Source: Pseudomonas sp. B21-028 (GTDB lineage: Bacteria > Pseudomonadota > Gammaproteobacteria > Pseudomonadales > Pseudomonadaceae). From it: a DNA stretch of 64,000 nt. Positions 52,721 to 62,641 of the stretch are shown here, piece after piece (position 1 is the first letter of the stretch; each line of letters begins with the position of its first letter). The notes below the pieces were generated by a model. The model made no database searches. It saw only the letters and a program-made list of their open reading frames with translations, and had not been told where the DNA came from. The stretch lies in NCBI RefSeq assembly GCF_024749045.1, contig NZ_CP087184.1, forward strand, positions 5,084,001-5,148,000. Reading direction: 5' to 3'. The position numbers and the translations under genes were made by a program.

Positions 52721-52927
52721 TCAGTAATGCGGGGGCGGCGCCTCTTCCTCGACGGATTCGAACTGCCCGGCCATTTCCTCCTGCCGCTTGAGCAACGCCG
52801 CCATCTGCAATTGCAAACGCTCGACGACCCGCTGCTGCGCCACCAACACATCATTCAACGCCTGGATGGTGTCATCCTGAAATGCCAGGCGAGTTTCCAG
52901 ATCGGTAACACGCGCCTCAAGATCCAC
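52721..52927 (-). CDS. slyX: SlyX family protein
   Basis: A 68-residue coiled-coil protein: [20 protein letters not shown], then a heptad pattern to about residue 55, ending in the family-typical proline-rich EEEAPPPHY. The function is unknown. It lies 3 bases after the HIT-family gene, so the two form an operon. Confidence 0.92.
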   Translation of the reverse strand: MDLEARVTDLETRLAFQDDTIQALNDVLVAQQRVVERLQLQMAALLKRQEEMAGQFESVEEEAPPPHY

Positions 52928-52930
52928 GGT

Positions 52931-53356
52931 TCAACCCTCCACAAATTTGAAATCATCGGTCAGGGCCATCCGCAACCGCTCGCGAATGGCCGCCACCTGT
53001 TGCGCATTATAAGGCCGGGCCGGATGCTTGCCCCAAACTGGCGACGGCCAGGCCACATCCTCATACCTGCGCACGATGACGTGCATGTGCAACTGACTGA
53101 CGACGTTACCCAACGCCGCAACGTTCAACTTGTCGGCGTCAAAGGAGTCCTTGAGGATTTCCGCCAGCGTGGTGGTCTCTTTCCACAGCTGGCGTTGATC
53201 GGCGTCATCGAGCTGAAATAACTCACTGATATCTTCGCGCCTTGGTACAAGAATGAACCACGGGTAATTCGAATCATTGGACAACAGCAACCGGCACAGC
53301 GGGAAATCGCCAATGGGCAATGTGTCCTGCTGCAGTTGTGGATCTAAGACAAACAC
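52931..53356 (-). CDS. HIT family protein
   Basis: A 141-residue histidine-triad nucleotide-binding protein. The motif region is VSQLHMHVIVRR; the third His of the classical HxHxH is replaced by Ile, as in related proteobacterial members, and one histidine still fits the catalytic place. The GTG at 53356 has AAGGAG about 8 bases upstream and is preferred to the longer frame to 53452. The substrate is probably a dinucleoside polyphosphate or a nucleotide phosphoramidate; this is not shown. Co-transcribed with slyX. Confidence 0.85.
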   Translation of the reverse strand: MFVLDPQLQQDTLPIGDFPLCRLLLSNDSNYPWFILVPRREDISELFQLDDADQRQLWKETTTLAEILKDSFDADKLNVAALGNVVSQLHMHVIVRRYEDVAWPSPVWGKHPARPYNAQQVAAIRERLRMALTDDFKFVEG

Positions 53357-54218
53357 CGCGAGTACTCCTTGCTCGTTATGGGGGCAGCCCGGTTTGGGCC
53401 TGTATCGGATATTCGCAGCATACCCGCGAATGGCTGAACGTTCACTGCGCACCTCCAGGCCTGGCTAAATGCCTGTTTTCGGAGCCGACCTTATTGACGC
53501 GACAACAGAGTGCACCATTTCAGCGCAACCAACCCCTCGATAGCGCGGAAACGGCGGTCGCAGGACGTGGCAAGCACCGGCCTTGCTCGATTCAAGAAGT
53601 TTTTTTGCACCAAAACCGCACAAAGCGTCTACGCTCAGTGCACGAGGCATCCGGGATTTACTCACTGGATAGGGTGAACCGGTAACGTTTTTGATTGTCT
53701 CGGGCCGTTTACAGGTTTCAAACACGTTAGTGGCACAGCAGTCAACCCTATTTAAAACAAGGCCTTTTGGCCCCGGTTTCATGGGGTTTCACCGCATCGA
53801 AAGGAAGAATGTGAAAAAAATGTGAACAAAATTCGGGTTTGTGCATACTTGTTGCATTCATCCCGGACATCGCCTTCAGGGAATCGTTGGAACGAGAACC
53901 TGCTGGCCTATAAATAAAGTGGCAAGGTTGCCCTCATGGAGCTTCAAGTGCAGTAACGAAGGACTCTTTACGCCGACGCCGAAAAAAGACAAGCAACATT
54001 CAAGTTGTGAAACCCGATTGCGTCGGAACAGCTCCATTACGACATGGATCGAGCCATTGGCGACACGGTCGTAAAGAAGTTGAAAGGTTGGATGGGCAAG
54101 TATCGCCAATGATGTCGTCGTGATATAAATTCGCGCCGACACAAAAAGAAAGAGCCGCCCAGATAAAAAAACAGGTGGGACGGCAGTACTCTTCTAAAAA
54201 CCAAAGGAGCAAATCACG
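53357..54218. other. 860-bp gap upstream of the porin gene, no convincing gene
   Basis: This is the longest gene-free stretch of the window and is AT-richer than its surroundings. It is not a REP. I see a weak GCAAG-caccggc-CTTGC stem with a run of seven T at about 53602-53608, and a CCCC-ggtttcat-GGGG stem near 53774. A 22-codon reading at 54044-54112 has no ribosome site. A long porin leader and/or a small RNA are the likeliest contents. The sequence alone does not settle it. Confidence 0.4.
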
Positions 54219-55481
54219 ATGCGCGTGATGAAGTGGAGCATGATCGCACTGGCTGTTTCGGCCAGCGTTTCGCAGTTCGCAGTGGCCTCCTCCCAAGAGG
54301 AATCCAAGGGCTTTTTTGAAGATCAGAGCCTGAAAGTTCTGACCCGCGCCCTGTACATGAACCGTGATTTCAAGAACAACCCCAGTACCGCTCAAAGCTA
54401 TCGTGAAGAGAGCGGTCTTGCCGCTCGCGCGACTTACGAGTCTGGCTTCACCCAAGGTACCGTTGGTTTTGGTATAGACGCTCTGGCCAATGGCATGGTC
54501 AAACTGGACAGCGGCCGTGGCCGCACCGGTAATGGCATGTTCGGTTCCGATAGTGACGGCCGTCCGGAAGACACTCAATCCATCGCTGGCGGCGCGGTCA
54601 AGTTCCGTCTGTCCGACACGGTCCTGAAGTATGGTAGCCAGTACGTTGCCAGCCCTGTCCTCTCCACTGACGACAGCCGCTTGCTGCCAGAAGTTGCTAC
54701 CGGCACTTTGATCACCAGTAAGGAAATCAAAGGTCTGGAGCTGAGCGCTGGTCACTTCACCGCGATCAGCGGGCAGAACCACATGGGTCACGACAGCATC
54801 AATGGCACCGGCCTGAAGTCCGCTGACATTGCTGGCGCAACCTACCAGTTCACCGACAATTTTGTAGCAGGTGTAGCGGCTTCCGATATTGAAGACTACT
54901 ACAAGAAGAAATATATCAACCTGAACTACACCCTGCCGATCAATGAAGATCAGTCCCTGAACTTCGACTTCAACGGCTACGACACCAAGAGCCAAGGTCA
55001 GGAACTCAGCGGCGACGTTGACAACCGCATCTGGTCTCTTGCTGCTGCCTACAGCATCGGCGCTCACAAGTTCACCCTGGCTCACCAGAACTCAAGCGGT
55101 TCGAGTGGTTATGCCTATGGTGCAGATGGTAACGGCACCATCTTCCTCGCCAACTCCATCCAGTACTCCGACTTCAACGGTGAAGACGAGCGTTCCTGGC
55201 AGGCTCGTTACGACCTGAACATGAAAACCTACGGCGTTCCAGGCCTGAGCTTCATGACCCGTTACGTCAAGGGTGACAACATCTCTACTGGTGCTGACGA
55301 AGGTAAAGAGCACGAGTGGGATTTCGAAACCAAGTACGTTATGCAAAGCGGTCCAGCCAAAGATCTGTCTTTCCGTCTGCGTAGTGCGTTCTATCGTGCC
55401 AACACCTCTTACAACGGCATCAACGGCAACGACAATAACGACTTCCGCGTAATCGTCGAGTACCCACTGAGCATCTTGTAA
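54219..55481 (+). CDS. OprD family outer-membrane porin
   Basis: A 420-residue porin. The signal peptide MRVMKWSMIALAVSASVSQF is cleaved after AVA (near 23). Beta-strand-rich blocks typical of OprD/OprQ proteins: TYESGFTQGTVGFGIDAL, SIQYSDFNGEDERSWQARYD, YGVPGLSFMTRYVKGD and the terminal VIVEYPLSIL. AAGGAG precedes the ATG. It takes the position of oprD beside the HIT gene in P. aeruginosa, but the loops look closer to OprQ/OprE, so I leave the symbol blank. It probably passes small amino acids or similar solutes. Confidence 0.93.
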   Translation: MRVMKWSMIALAVSASVSQFAVASSQEESKGFFEDQSLKVLTRALYMNRDFKNNPSTAQSYREESGLAARATYESGFTQGTVGFGIDALANGMVKLDSGRGRTGNGMFGSDSDGRPEDTQSIAGGAVKFRLSDTVLKYGSQYVASPVLSTDDSRLLPEVATGTLITSKEIKGLELSAGHFTAISGQNHMGHDSINGTGLKSADIAGATYQFTDNFVAGVAASDIEDYYKKKYINLNYTLPINEDQSLNFDFNGYDTKSQGQELSGDVDNRIWSLAAAYSIGAHKFTLAHQNSSGSSGYAYGADGNGTIFLANSIQYSDFNGEDERSWQARYDLNMKTYGVPGLSFMTRYVKGDNISTGADEGKEHEWDFETKYVMQSGPAKDLSFRLRSAFYRANTSYNGINGNDNNDFRVIVEYPLSIL

Positions 55482-55516
55482 TTCAGTGCTGAGTCGATAG
55501 CTATACCGCAACAAAA

Positions 55517-55553
55517 CAAAACCGCTCACCTGATCCAGGTGAGCGGTTTTTTA
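55517..55553 (+). terminator. Terminator after the porin gene
   Basis: AAAACCGCTCACCTG-atc-CAGGTGAGCGGTTTTTT: a 15-base stem and T-run, 36 bases after the stop. Confidence 0.93.
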
Positions 55554-55643
55554 TGCGCCCGATAAAACAACCTGGCGCAACTTCATAAATAGCAAGCTAA
55601 CTAAATAAAACCTGATCCAATCGACAAGTTATATCTGCGTTTG

Positions 55644-56486
55644 TTATCTCGCCGTCTCTTCCTGAACAACCCGAATCACCCGCTGCGGAAACGGAATATC
55701 AATCCCCGCATCTTTCAAGCGATCCCGCGCCTGTTCATTGAACATGAACATGACACTCCAGTAATCCGCAGTCTTGACCCACACCCGCAACGACACCGTG
55801 ATCGAACTGTCACCCAGAGTGGAAATCACCGCTTCGGGCGCCGGATCGGCCAGCACGCGCTCATCCTTGGCCAGATTCAACAAGACTTCGCGCGCTTTCT
55901 GCAGGTCAGCCTGATAATCCACCCCCACATCGAACACTACCTTGCGGGTCGGCTGACGATTGGTGTTGGTGATAATGCCGTTCGACAGGTTGCCGTTAGG
56001 TACGATCACCGTCTTGTTGTCACCGGTGCGCAACACGGTATGGAAGATCTGGATGCTGTCGACCGTGCCGGCGATACCTTGGGCTTCGATCCAGTCGCCA
56101 ATACGGAACGGGCGGAACAGCAGGATCAGCACGCCACCGGCGAAATTTGCCAGGCTACCCTGCAACGCCAGGCCGATTGCCAGGCCTGCCGCACCGATGG
56201 CGGCGACGAACGAGGTGGTTTCCACGCCGATCATCGACGCGACGCTGACCACCAGCAATATCTTCAGGATGACATTGGCGAGGGTACTGATGAACCCTTG
56301 CAGTGCCAGGTCGGCATTACGCAGGGCCAGTAGCGCGCCCAGTTTGTGTGTAACCTTGTTGATCAACCACCAGCCGATGGCCAGGGTGATGACCGCCAGC
56401 AGCACACGGCTGCCGTACTCCATGACCATCGGTATCGCGGCCTGGGAGGTTTTGATCAGATGATCCACTTCTGTATTCAAGTCCAT
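55644..56486 (-). CDS. Small-conductance mechanosensitive channel, MscS type
   Basis: A 280-residue channel that opens under membrane tension to release solutes on hypo-osmotic shock. Three spans: about 25-45 (SRVLLAVITLAIGWWLINKV), 65-85, and the pore helix FVAAIGAAGLAIGLALQGSL (about 95-114). The cytoplasmic beta domain has RPFRIGDWIEAQGIAGTVDS and VIVPNGNLSNGIITNTNRQP. The length is near that of E. coli MscS (286). GGAGAGTC precedes the ATG at 56486. Confidence 0.95.
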   Translation of the reverse strand: MDLNTEVDHLIKTSQAAIPMVMEYGSRVLLAVITLAIGWWLINKVTHKLGALLALRNADLALQGFISTLANVILKILLVVSVASMIGVETTSFVAAIGAAGLAIGLALQGSLANFAGGVLILLFRPFRIGDWIEAQGIAGTVDSIQIFHTVLRTGDNKTVIVPNGNLSNGIITNTNRQPTRKVVFDVGVDYQADLQKAREVLLNLAKDERVLADPAPEAVISTLGDSSITVSLRVWVKTADYWSVMFMFNEQARDRLKDAGIDIPFPQRVIRVVQEETAR

Positions 56487-56572
56487 TCGACTCTCCTTTA
56501 TTACCATAAACACGAATGTGGCGAGGAAGCCTGCTCCCTCACCACCCTATTCCTGAACAGCCTGACGTCCTG

Positions 56573-57058
56573 TCAGTCGCGGAAGTTATTGAACTGCAGC
56601 GGCATGCCGAATTCTTTGGCGCGCAGTGCCGCGATGGCTTCCTGCAAGTCGTCGCGCTTCTTGCCGGTGACCCGCACCTGCTCGCCCTGGATGGCGGCCT
56701 GCACCTTGAGCTTGGCATCCTTGATGTGAGCGACAATCTTCTTTGCCAGCTCCTTGTCGATGCCTTCCTTGAGCACGGCTTCCTGCTTCATCACCTTGCC
56801 CGAGGCATAGGCATCCTTGATCTCAAGGCATTGCACGTCGATCTTGCGCTTGACCAGCGCAAGCTTGAGGATCTCGATCATCGCCTCGAGCTGGAACTCG
56901 GCTTCGGCGGTCAGGTTGACGGTCAGGTCCTTTTCCTTGAACTCGAAGCTGCCCTTGCCCTTGAGGTCATAACGACGATCGAGTTCCTTGATGGCGTTTT
57001 CAACCGCGTTGGTGGCTTCGTGCTTGTCCAGTTCGGATACCACGTCGAATGACGGCAT
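56573..57058 (-). CDS. YajQ family nucleotide-binding protein
   Basis: A 161-residue protein of the YajQ/UPF0234 family: [20 protein letters not shown] at the start, [20 protein letters not shown] in the middle and [20 protein letters not shown] near the end. Family members bind nucleotides, and in Xanthomonas a relative binds cyclic di-GMP. GAGAACTCTAC precedes the start. It is divergent from panE with a gap of about 140 bases. Confidence 0.94.
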   Translation of the reverse strand: MPSFDVVSELDKHEATNAVENAIKELDRRYDLKGKGSFEFKEKDLTVNLTAEAEFQLEAMIEILKLALVKRKIDVQCLEIKDAYASGKVMKQEAVLKEGIDKELAKKIVAHIKDAKLKVQAAIQGEQVRVTGKKRDDLQEAIAALRAKEFGMPLQFNNFRD

Positions 57059-57120
57059 GTAGAGTTCTCCAATAAAAAAGGCGCCCCGGTAATAAAGGCG
57101 CGCGCTTGGCTTGTGGTTAA

Positions 57121-58119
<999 letters not shown>

Positions 58120-58164
58120 GCAGCGGCTACGCTGGCCTCGTGTTCCTTTTCAGCGACGAATCTG

Positions 58165-60201
58165 ATGCCATTGCGCCAGCGCCTTGAAAACCTGCCGGTC
58201 GGCCAGAAACTGTTGGCCGCCCTGCTGGTGTTGTTGACCACTGTCCTGCTGGTCGCCAACCTGACCTTTATCAGCGCCGCCTACTACATTTCCCAGGAAA
58301 GCATGGCCCCCCAGGCCCTGCAAACCATCGGCCGGCTGATCGCCAACCCGAGCCTGATCTCCGATGCCCTGCAATCGCCGCAAGACGCCAAGCGCCTGCT
58401 CGACGAACTCAACAGCTACGCCCCGCTGCGGGCGGCGGCGCTGTATGACGGCGAGGGCGAACGCCTGGCGCAGCTGCAACAAGGTGAGAAGCTCAAGCTG
58501 CCGGATCATTTCCGCAACGTGCAAGCCTGGCAGGCCGGTGAATTCCGCAGTAACCAGGTCATCACCCTGCCCCGCCCCGGTACCGCGCCGGGCCACCTGC
58601 TGCTGGTCGCCAGCAGTGAGCTGCCCACGGCGTTCTACACCGGCACCCTGACCGCCAGCCTCGGCATCCTGATTTTCAGCGTGCTGCTATGGCTGGTCAT
58701 TGCCCAGCAGATCAAACGCCTGATCACCCGGCCGATTCATCAGTTGGAAGAACTGTCGCGCCAGGTCACCCGGGAAGAAAACTATTCGCTGCGCGCCGCC
58801 CGTGGCAACCACGACGAAATCGGTAGCCTGGCCGAAGCCTTCAACACCATGCTGTCACGGATCGAAGCCCGGGAGCAGCAGCTCAAGCGCGCCCGGGACG
58901 ACTCCCAGGCGGCCTATGACCAGGCCCAGGGCCTGGCGGAAGAAACCCGGCACACCAACCGCAAGCTGGAGCTCGAAGTCCAGGTGCGCAGCAAGATCGA
59001 GAAAAAGCTCACCGGCTTCCAGAACTACCTCAACAGCATCATCGACTCCATGCCGTCGGCCCTGATTGCCCTCGACGAACAGCTTTATGTCACCCAATGG
59101 AACCAGGAGGCCAGCGCCCTTTCCGGCACCCGGCTGGACGAGGCACTGAACCAGCCGATCTTCCTCGCGTTCGAACCCCTCAAGCCTTACCTGCCGCAGC
59201 TCAAGCAAACGGTCGAGCAGCACACGGTGGCCAAGATCGAACGCGTCACCTGGACCAAAGACGATGAAGCCCGGCACTACGCCCTGACCTTCTACCCGCT
59301 GATGGGTGGCGCGGGACGCGGGGTGGTGATCCGGATCGACGACATCACCCAGCGCCTGTCGCTGGAAGAAATGATGGTGCAGTCGGAAAAGATGCTCTCG
59401 GTCGGTGGCCTCGCGGCGGGCATGGCCCATGAGATCAACAACCCGCTGGGGGCCATCCTGCACAACGTGCAGAACATCCGCCGCCGCCTGTCACCGGAAC
59501 TGCCCAAGAACCTCGAACAGGCCGAACAACTGGGTATCGAACTGCAGGTGGTCAATCAGTACCTCCAGAGCCGGGACATCCCGCAGTTGCTCGATGGCAT
59601 CCAGCAGGCCGGCGCCCGGGCGGCGAAAATTGTCACCCACATGCTCAGTTTCAGCCGCCGCAGCACACGACAGATGGCACCCTGCGACCTGCCGGCCCTG
59701 ATCGACCAGGCGGTGGAAATCGCCGGCAACGACTTCGACCTGGCAATCGGTTTCGACTTCAAGGGCCAGGCGATCATCCGTCAATTCGACCCGAACCTGG
59801 GCCCGGTACCCGGCACGGCCAACGAACTGGAGCAGGTGCTGCTCAACCTGTTGAAGAATGCCGCCCAGGCCATCCACCAACGCCAGGACGACAGTGAACC
59901 CGGGCGCATTATCCTGCGCACGCGGCTGAACCCGCCCTGGGCGGAAATCCAGGTGGAGGACAACGGCATCGGCATGAGCGAGAACGTGCGCAAACGCACT
60001 TTCGAGCCCTTCTTCACCACCAAGGAAATCGGCCAGGGCACGGGCCTGGGGCTGTCGGTGTCGTACTTCATCATCACCAACAACCACAAGGGCCAGATGG
60101 AAGTGCAGTCAGCGCCGGGCCAAGGCACCTGCTTCACCTTGCGCCTGCCCCTGGCGGGCATTTCGATGATGCCCCAAGAACACAAGCAACTGGAGCGCTG
60201 A
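58165..60201 (+). CDS. Orphan sensor histidine kinase (HAMP-PAS)
   Basis: A 678-residue membrane kinase. Spans lie at about 17-39 (LLAALLVLLTTVLLVANLTF) and 166-188 (LGILIFSVLLWLVIAQQ), with a roughly 125-residue periplasmic sensor between. HAMP (RPIHQLEELSRQVTREENYS) and a coiled coil (about 235-290) lead to a PAS domain (ALIALDEQLYVTQWNQEASA). HisKA has the phospho-accepting His near 422 in GMAHEINNPLGAI. The ATPase domain ends EDNGIGMSENVRKRTFEPFF and GTGLGLSV. No receiver domain or response regulator is adjacent. Signal and partner unknown. Confidence 0.92.
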   Translation: MPLRQRLENLPVGQKLLAALLVLLTTVLLVANLTFISAAYYISQESMAPQALQTIGRLIANPSLISDALQSPQDAKRLLDELNSYAPLRAAALYDGEGERLAQLQQGEKLKLPDHFRNVQAWQAGEFRSNQVITLPRPGTAPGHLLLVASSELPTAFYTGTLTASLGILIFSVLLWLVIAQQIKRLITRPIHQLEELSRQVTREENYSLRAARGNHDEIGSLAEAFNTMLSRIEAREQQLKRARDDSQAAYDQAQGLAEETRHTNRKLELEVQVRSKIEKKLTGFQNYLNSIIDSMPSALIALDEQLYVTQWNQEASALSGTRLDEALNQPIFLAFEPLKPYLPQLKQTVEQHTVAKIERVTWTKDDEARHYALTFYPLMGGAGRGVVIRIDDITQRLSLEEMMVQSEKMLSVGGLAAGMAHEINNPLGAILHNVQNIRRRLSPELPKNLEQAEQLGIELQVVNQYLQSRDIPQLLDGIQQAGARAAKIVTHMLSFSRRSTRQMAPCDLPALIDQAVEIAGNDFDLAIGFDFKGQAIIRQFDPNLGPVPGTANELEQVLLNLLKNAAQAIHQRQDDSEPGRIILRTRLNPPWAEIQVEDNGIGMSENVRKRTFEPFFTTKEIGQGTGLGLSVSYFIITNNHKGQMEVQSAPGQGTCFTLRLPLAGISMMPQEHKQLER

Positions 60202-60203
60202 GC

Positions 60204-60785
60204 ATGGGCTTTCGCCTGTCGAAGATTTACACCCGCACCGGCGACAAGGGTGAAACCGGGTTGGGCGATGGTCGTCGCGTGGCGAAGGACCACCCACGGG
60301 TCGAGGCCATCGGTGAAGTGGATGGCCTGAACAGCCAACTGGGCTTGCTGCTGGCGGGGCTCAGCGACGAGGCGAGCCGATACCCGGCGCTAAGGGAGAT
60401 CATCGAAGTGTTGGCGCCCTGTCAGCACCGGTTGTTCGACCTGGGCGGCGAACTGGCGATGCCGGCTTATCAGGCACTGACCACGGCGGAAGTCGAGCGA
60501 CTGGAAGCGGCGATCGATCTGTGGAACGAAGAGCTGGGGCCGCTGGAAAACTTCATCCTGCCCGGTGGCTCGACCCTGGTAGCCCAGGCCCACGTCTGCC
60601 GCAGCCTGGCCCGTGGCGCCGAACGCCGTTGCCAGCAGTTGAACGCCGTCGAGCCGCTGGCCGGGCCGGGGCTGGCCTACATCAATCGGTTATCGGATCT
60701 GTTGTTCGTGGCGGCGCGGGTGATTGCCCGGCGGCAGGGTGTGGCGGAGGTGCTCTGGGTGGCGGCGGCCAAGCCTGGGGGGTGA
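60204..60785 (+). CDS. Cob(I)alamin adenosyltransferase, PduO type
   Basis: A 193-residue PduO-type enzyme transferring the adenosyl group from ATP to cob(I)alamin. The ATP-binding N-terminus is KIYTRTGDKGETGLGDGRRV, followed by VEAIGEVDGLNSQLGLLLAG. The conserved C-terminal stretch AHVCRSLARGAERRCQQLN and YINRLSDLLFVAARV complete the family. It starts 2 bases after the kinase stop, so the two share a transcript, although no functional link is known. A REP pair follows. Confidence 0.94.
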   Translation: MGFRLSKIYTRTGDKGETGLGDGRRVAKDHPRVEAIGEVDGLNSQLGLLLAGLSDEASRYPALREIIEVLAPCQHRLFDLGGELAMPAYQALTTAEVERLEAAIDLWNEELGPLENFILPGGSTLVAQAHVCRSLARGAERRCQQLNAVEPLAGPGLAYINRLSDLLFVAARVIARRQGVAEVLWVAAAKPGG

Positions 60786-60804
60786 TTCGTCGTCCGTGAG
60801 GACG

Positions 60805-60875
60805 CCATCGCGAGCAGGCTCGCTCCCACAGGGATACGGCGATCAAGTGTGGGAGCGAGCCTGCTCGCGATGGCG
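60805..60875. repeat. REP doublet, inverted (short spacer)
   Basis: CCATCGCGAGCAGGCTCGCTCC and GGGAGCGAGCCTGCTCGCGATGG, about 25 bases apart, in the opposite order to most pairs here. Between convergent genes. Confidence 0.9.
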
Positions 60876-60895
60876 CCAGCGGTTACACCACAGAA

Positions 60896-61840
60896 TCAAG
60901 CCTCTGGCCAAAACGCCCGAATCCCCGCCACACCCTGCGCGCCGGCCTCCCAGGCCTTCTGCCGCTCGGTAGGCCCCACCCCGCCCAACAGATACACCGG
61001 ACGGTTGAAGCCCTCGATCAGTCGCGCAGCCTCTGCCCAACCCAATGGCTGGGCCTCGGGATGGGTCTGGGTCGGTTGTACGGGCGAGAGCGTCACGAAG
61101 TCCACGTCCATCTGCTGCGCCAGGGACAGTTCCTCGGCGTTATGACAGGAAGCGGCCAGCCAACGGTCCTTGCCGAAGGGGCGACCGGCCGCCGCATGCT
61201 TGCGCAGTTGCGCGGCGGTGACGTGCCAACCGGCGGAGGGAAAGTCCCCCAGCCATTCGAAAGGCCCCTTGAGCATCAACTGGGCCTTGCCGGCACACAA
61301 TCCCGCCGCATCCACCGCCAGATCACGGTATTGCGGATCGTAGCCATTGGGCGCCCGCAGCTGGAGCAGCTTGATCCCACCGGCGATAGCCTTCTGCATT
61401 CCGCGCAACAGGGCCGGTGTTTCAAGGCCTTCCGGGGTGATCAGGTATTCGCCGGGCAAGCGAGCCGCCGCCACGATCGGCTGGTTGGCTGCGGGAAACT
61501 CATGGTTGGTCAGATCGCGAGCCGTGACCCAGGCCAACGGTTGCCCTTCGGCACCATGAGGTTCGCCGGAGAACGCCGAGACTTCCCAGACATCCAGCAA
61601 GACCTGTTTGTCCGGGTAATCGTGACGCACTTTGATCAATGGCCGGGCAGCCTCGACCACAATCCCCAACTCCTCATGAAGCTCCCGAGCCAGGGCCGTC
61701 TCGACAGACTCGTCCGCTTCAACCTTGCCGCCGGGAAACTCCCAAAGGCCGCCCTGGTGCTGAGTGTCGGCACGCCGGGCGATCAGGATCTTGCCGGCGG
61801 CGTCGCGAATGACCGCCGCCGCTACATGTACTCGTTTCAC
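60896..61840 (-). CDS. Nudix hydrolase fused to a ThiE-like domain
   Basis: A 314-residue two-domain protein. The N-terminal part (1-130) is a MutT-type Nudix hydrolase; the box GGKVEADESVETALARELHE continues to EELGI and is intact. The C-terminal part (about 150-314) has a thiamine-phosphate synthase/TenI fold (LLQLRAPNGYDPQYRDLAVD; YLLGGVGPTERQKAWEAGAQ). The MutT role would be cleansing oxidised nucleotides; the second domain's activity is not shown. GTG at 61840 follows GGAGG by 10 bases and overlaps the GST stop by 4 bases. P. aeruginosa has a similar fusion near argJ. Confidence 0.88.
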   Translation of the reverse strand: MKRVHVAAAVIRDAAGKILIARRADTQHQGGLWEFPGGKVEADESVETALARELHEELGIVVEAARPLIKVRHDYPDKQVLLDVWEVSAFSGEPHGAEGQPLAWVTARDLTNHEFPAANQPIVAAARLPGEYLITPEGLETPALLRGMQKAIAGGIKLLQLRAPNGYDPQYRDLAVDAAGLCAGKAQLMLKGPFEWLGDFPSAGWHVTAAQLRKHAAAGRPFGKDRWLAASCHNAEELSLAQQMDVDFVTLSPVQPTQTHPEAQPLGWAEAARLIEGFNRPVYLLGGVGPTERQKAWEAGAQGVAGIRAFWPEA

Positions 61841-62469
61841 CGCGCTGTTTCCTCCAGGCCGGCTTGTTGCCACGCCTTGAACGCCGGCCATTGGTAAAGG
61901 GTTTCAACATAGGCCGCATCGACCTCCGGCAGTTCCACCTGATAGGTACGCAGGCGCACGGCGACCGGCGCGAAATACGCGTCCGCCAGGCTCAAGGTGC
62001 CAAACAGGTATGGGCCGGCTTCGGTCGCCACGGCACGGCACTCGGCCCACAGCGCCAACATCCGCTCGATTTCCGCCTGGACATCGGCCGGCACGGGCGA
62101 CAACGGCGCGTCGTGGGTCAGGTCAAATGGCATGTTGCTACGGAGCGCGAAGAAACCACTGTGCATTTGCGCACAAGCCGAACGCGCCTGGGCCCGGGCG
62201 GCCACAGCCTTGGGCCATAGGCCGGCATTGGGAAACCGTTCGGCCAGGTATTCGGCAATCGCCAGGGAATCGGCGACAACCCCCGTTTCGGTCTGGAGCA
62301 GCGGGACCTTGGCGGTGGCTGAATACTTGAGCAGTTTCTCCCGGGTGTCGGGTTGAAAGAGCCTGACCAGCTCTTCGGTGTACTTCGCGCCGGTCAAGTC
62401 CAGGGCCAGCGCGGCGCGCAGGGACCAGGAGGATATTCTCTTGTCGCCGATGATCAGGTGCAGGCTCAT
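61837..62469 (-). CDS. Glutathione S-transferase family protein
   Basis: A 210-residue GST. The N-terminal thioredoxin-like domain reads MSLHLIIGDKRISSWSLRAA with SSW at residues 13-15 as the likely glutathione-activating serine region, then AKVPLLQTETGVVADSLAIA (the cis-proline VP and the glutathione gamma-Glu site DSLAIAEYL). The helical C-terminal domain follows. The substrate is unknown. It overlaps the Nudix-ThiE gene by 4 bases, so they are coupled. Confidence 0.92.
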   Translation of the reverse strand: MSLHLIIGDKRISSWSLRAALALDLTGAKYTEELVRLFQPDTREKLLKYSATAKVPLLQTETGVVADSLAIAEYLAERFPNAGLWPKAVAARAQARSACAQMHSGFFALRSNMPFDLTHDAPLSPVPADVQAEIERMLALWAECRAVATEAGPYLFGTLSLADAYFAPVAVRLRTYQVELPEVDAAYVETLYQWPAFKAWQQAGLEETAR

Positions 62470-62519
62470 GTCTGGGTCCTTTCTTATGGCTATTCAGAAA
62501 TATTGCAGTCTGTTCCGAC

Positions 62520-62620
62520 GCCATCGCGAGCAGGCTCGCTCCCACAAGGAGATCTGCAGGCTGGCACAAGCCTGTTTCCAGCATAAATCCCTGTGGGGAG
62601 CGAGCCTGCTCGCGATAGGC
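62520..62620. repeat. REP doublet, inverted
   Basis: CCATCGCGAGCAGGCTCGCTCC at the left and TGTGGGGAGCGAGCCTGCTCGC at the right, about 45 bases apart. Fills most of the gap between the GST gene and argJ. Confidence 0.9.
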
Positions 62621-62641
62621 ACAACTCGGTCCCGAGCCTTG

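Noticed and set aside
53465..53782. A 105-codon minus-strand frame in the porin leader
   Set aside because: No ribosome site, unusual composition and no recognisable domain.
54044..54112. A 22-codon reading MDRAIGDTVVKKLKG... before the porin gene
   Set aside because: It has no Shine-Dalgarno and a stop shortly upstream; too short to support without expression data.
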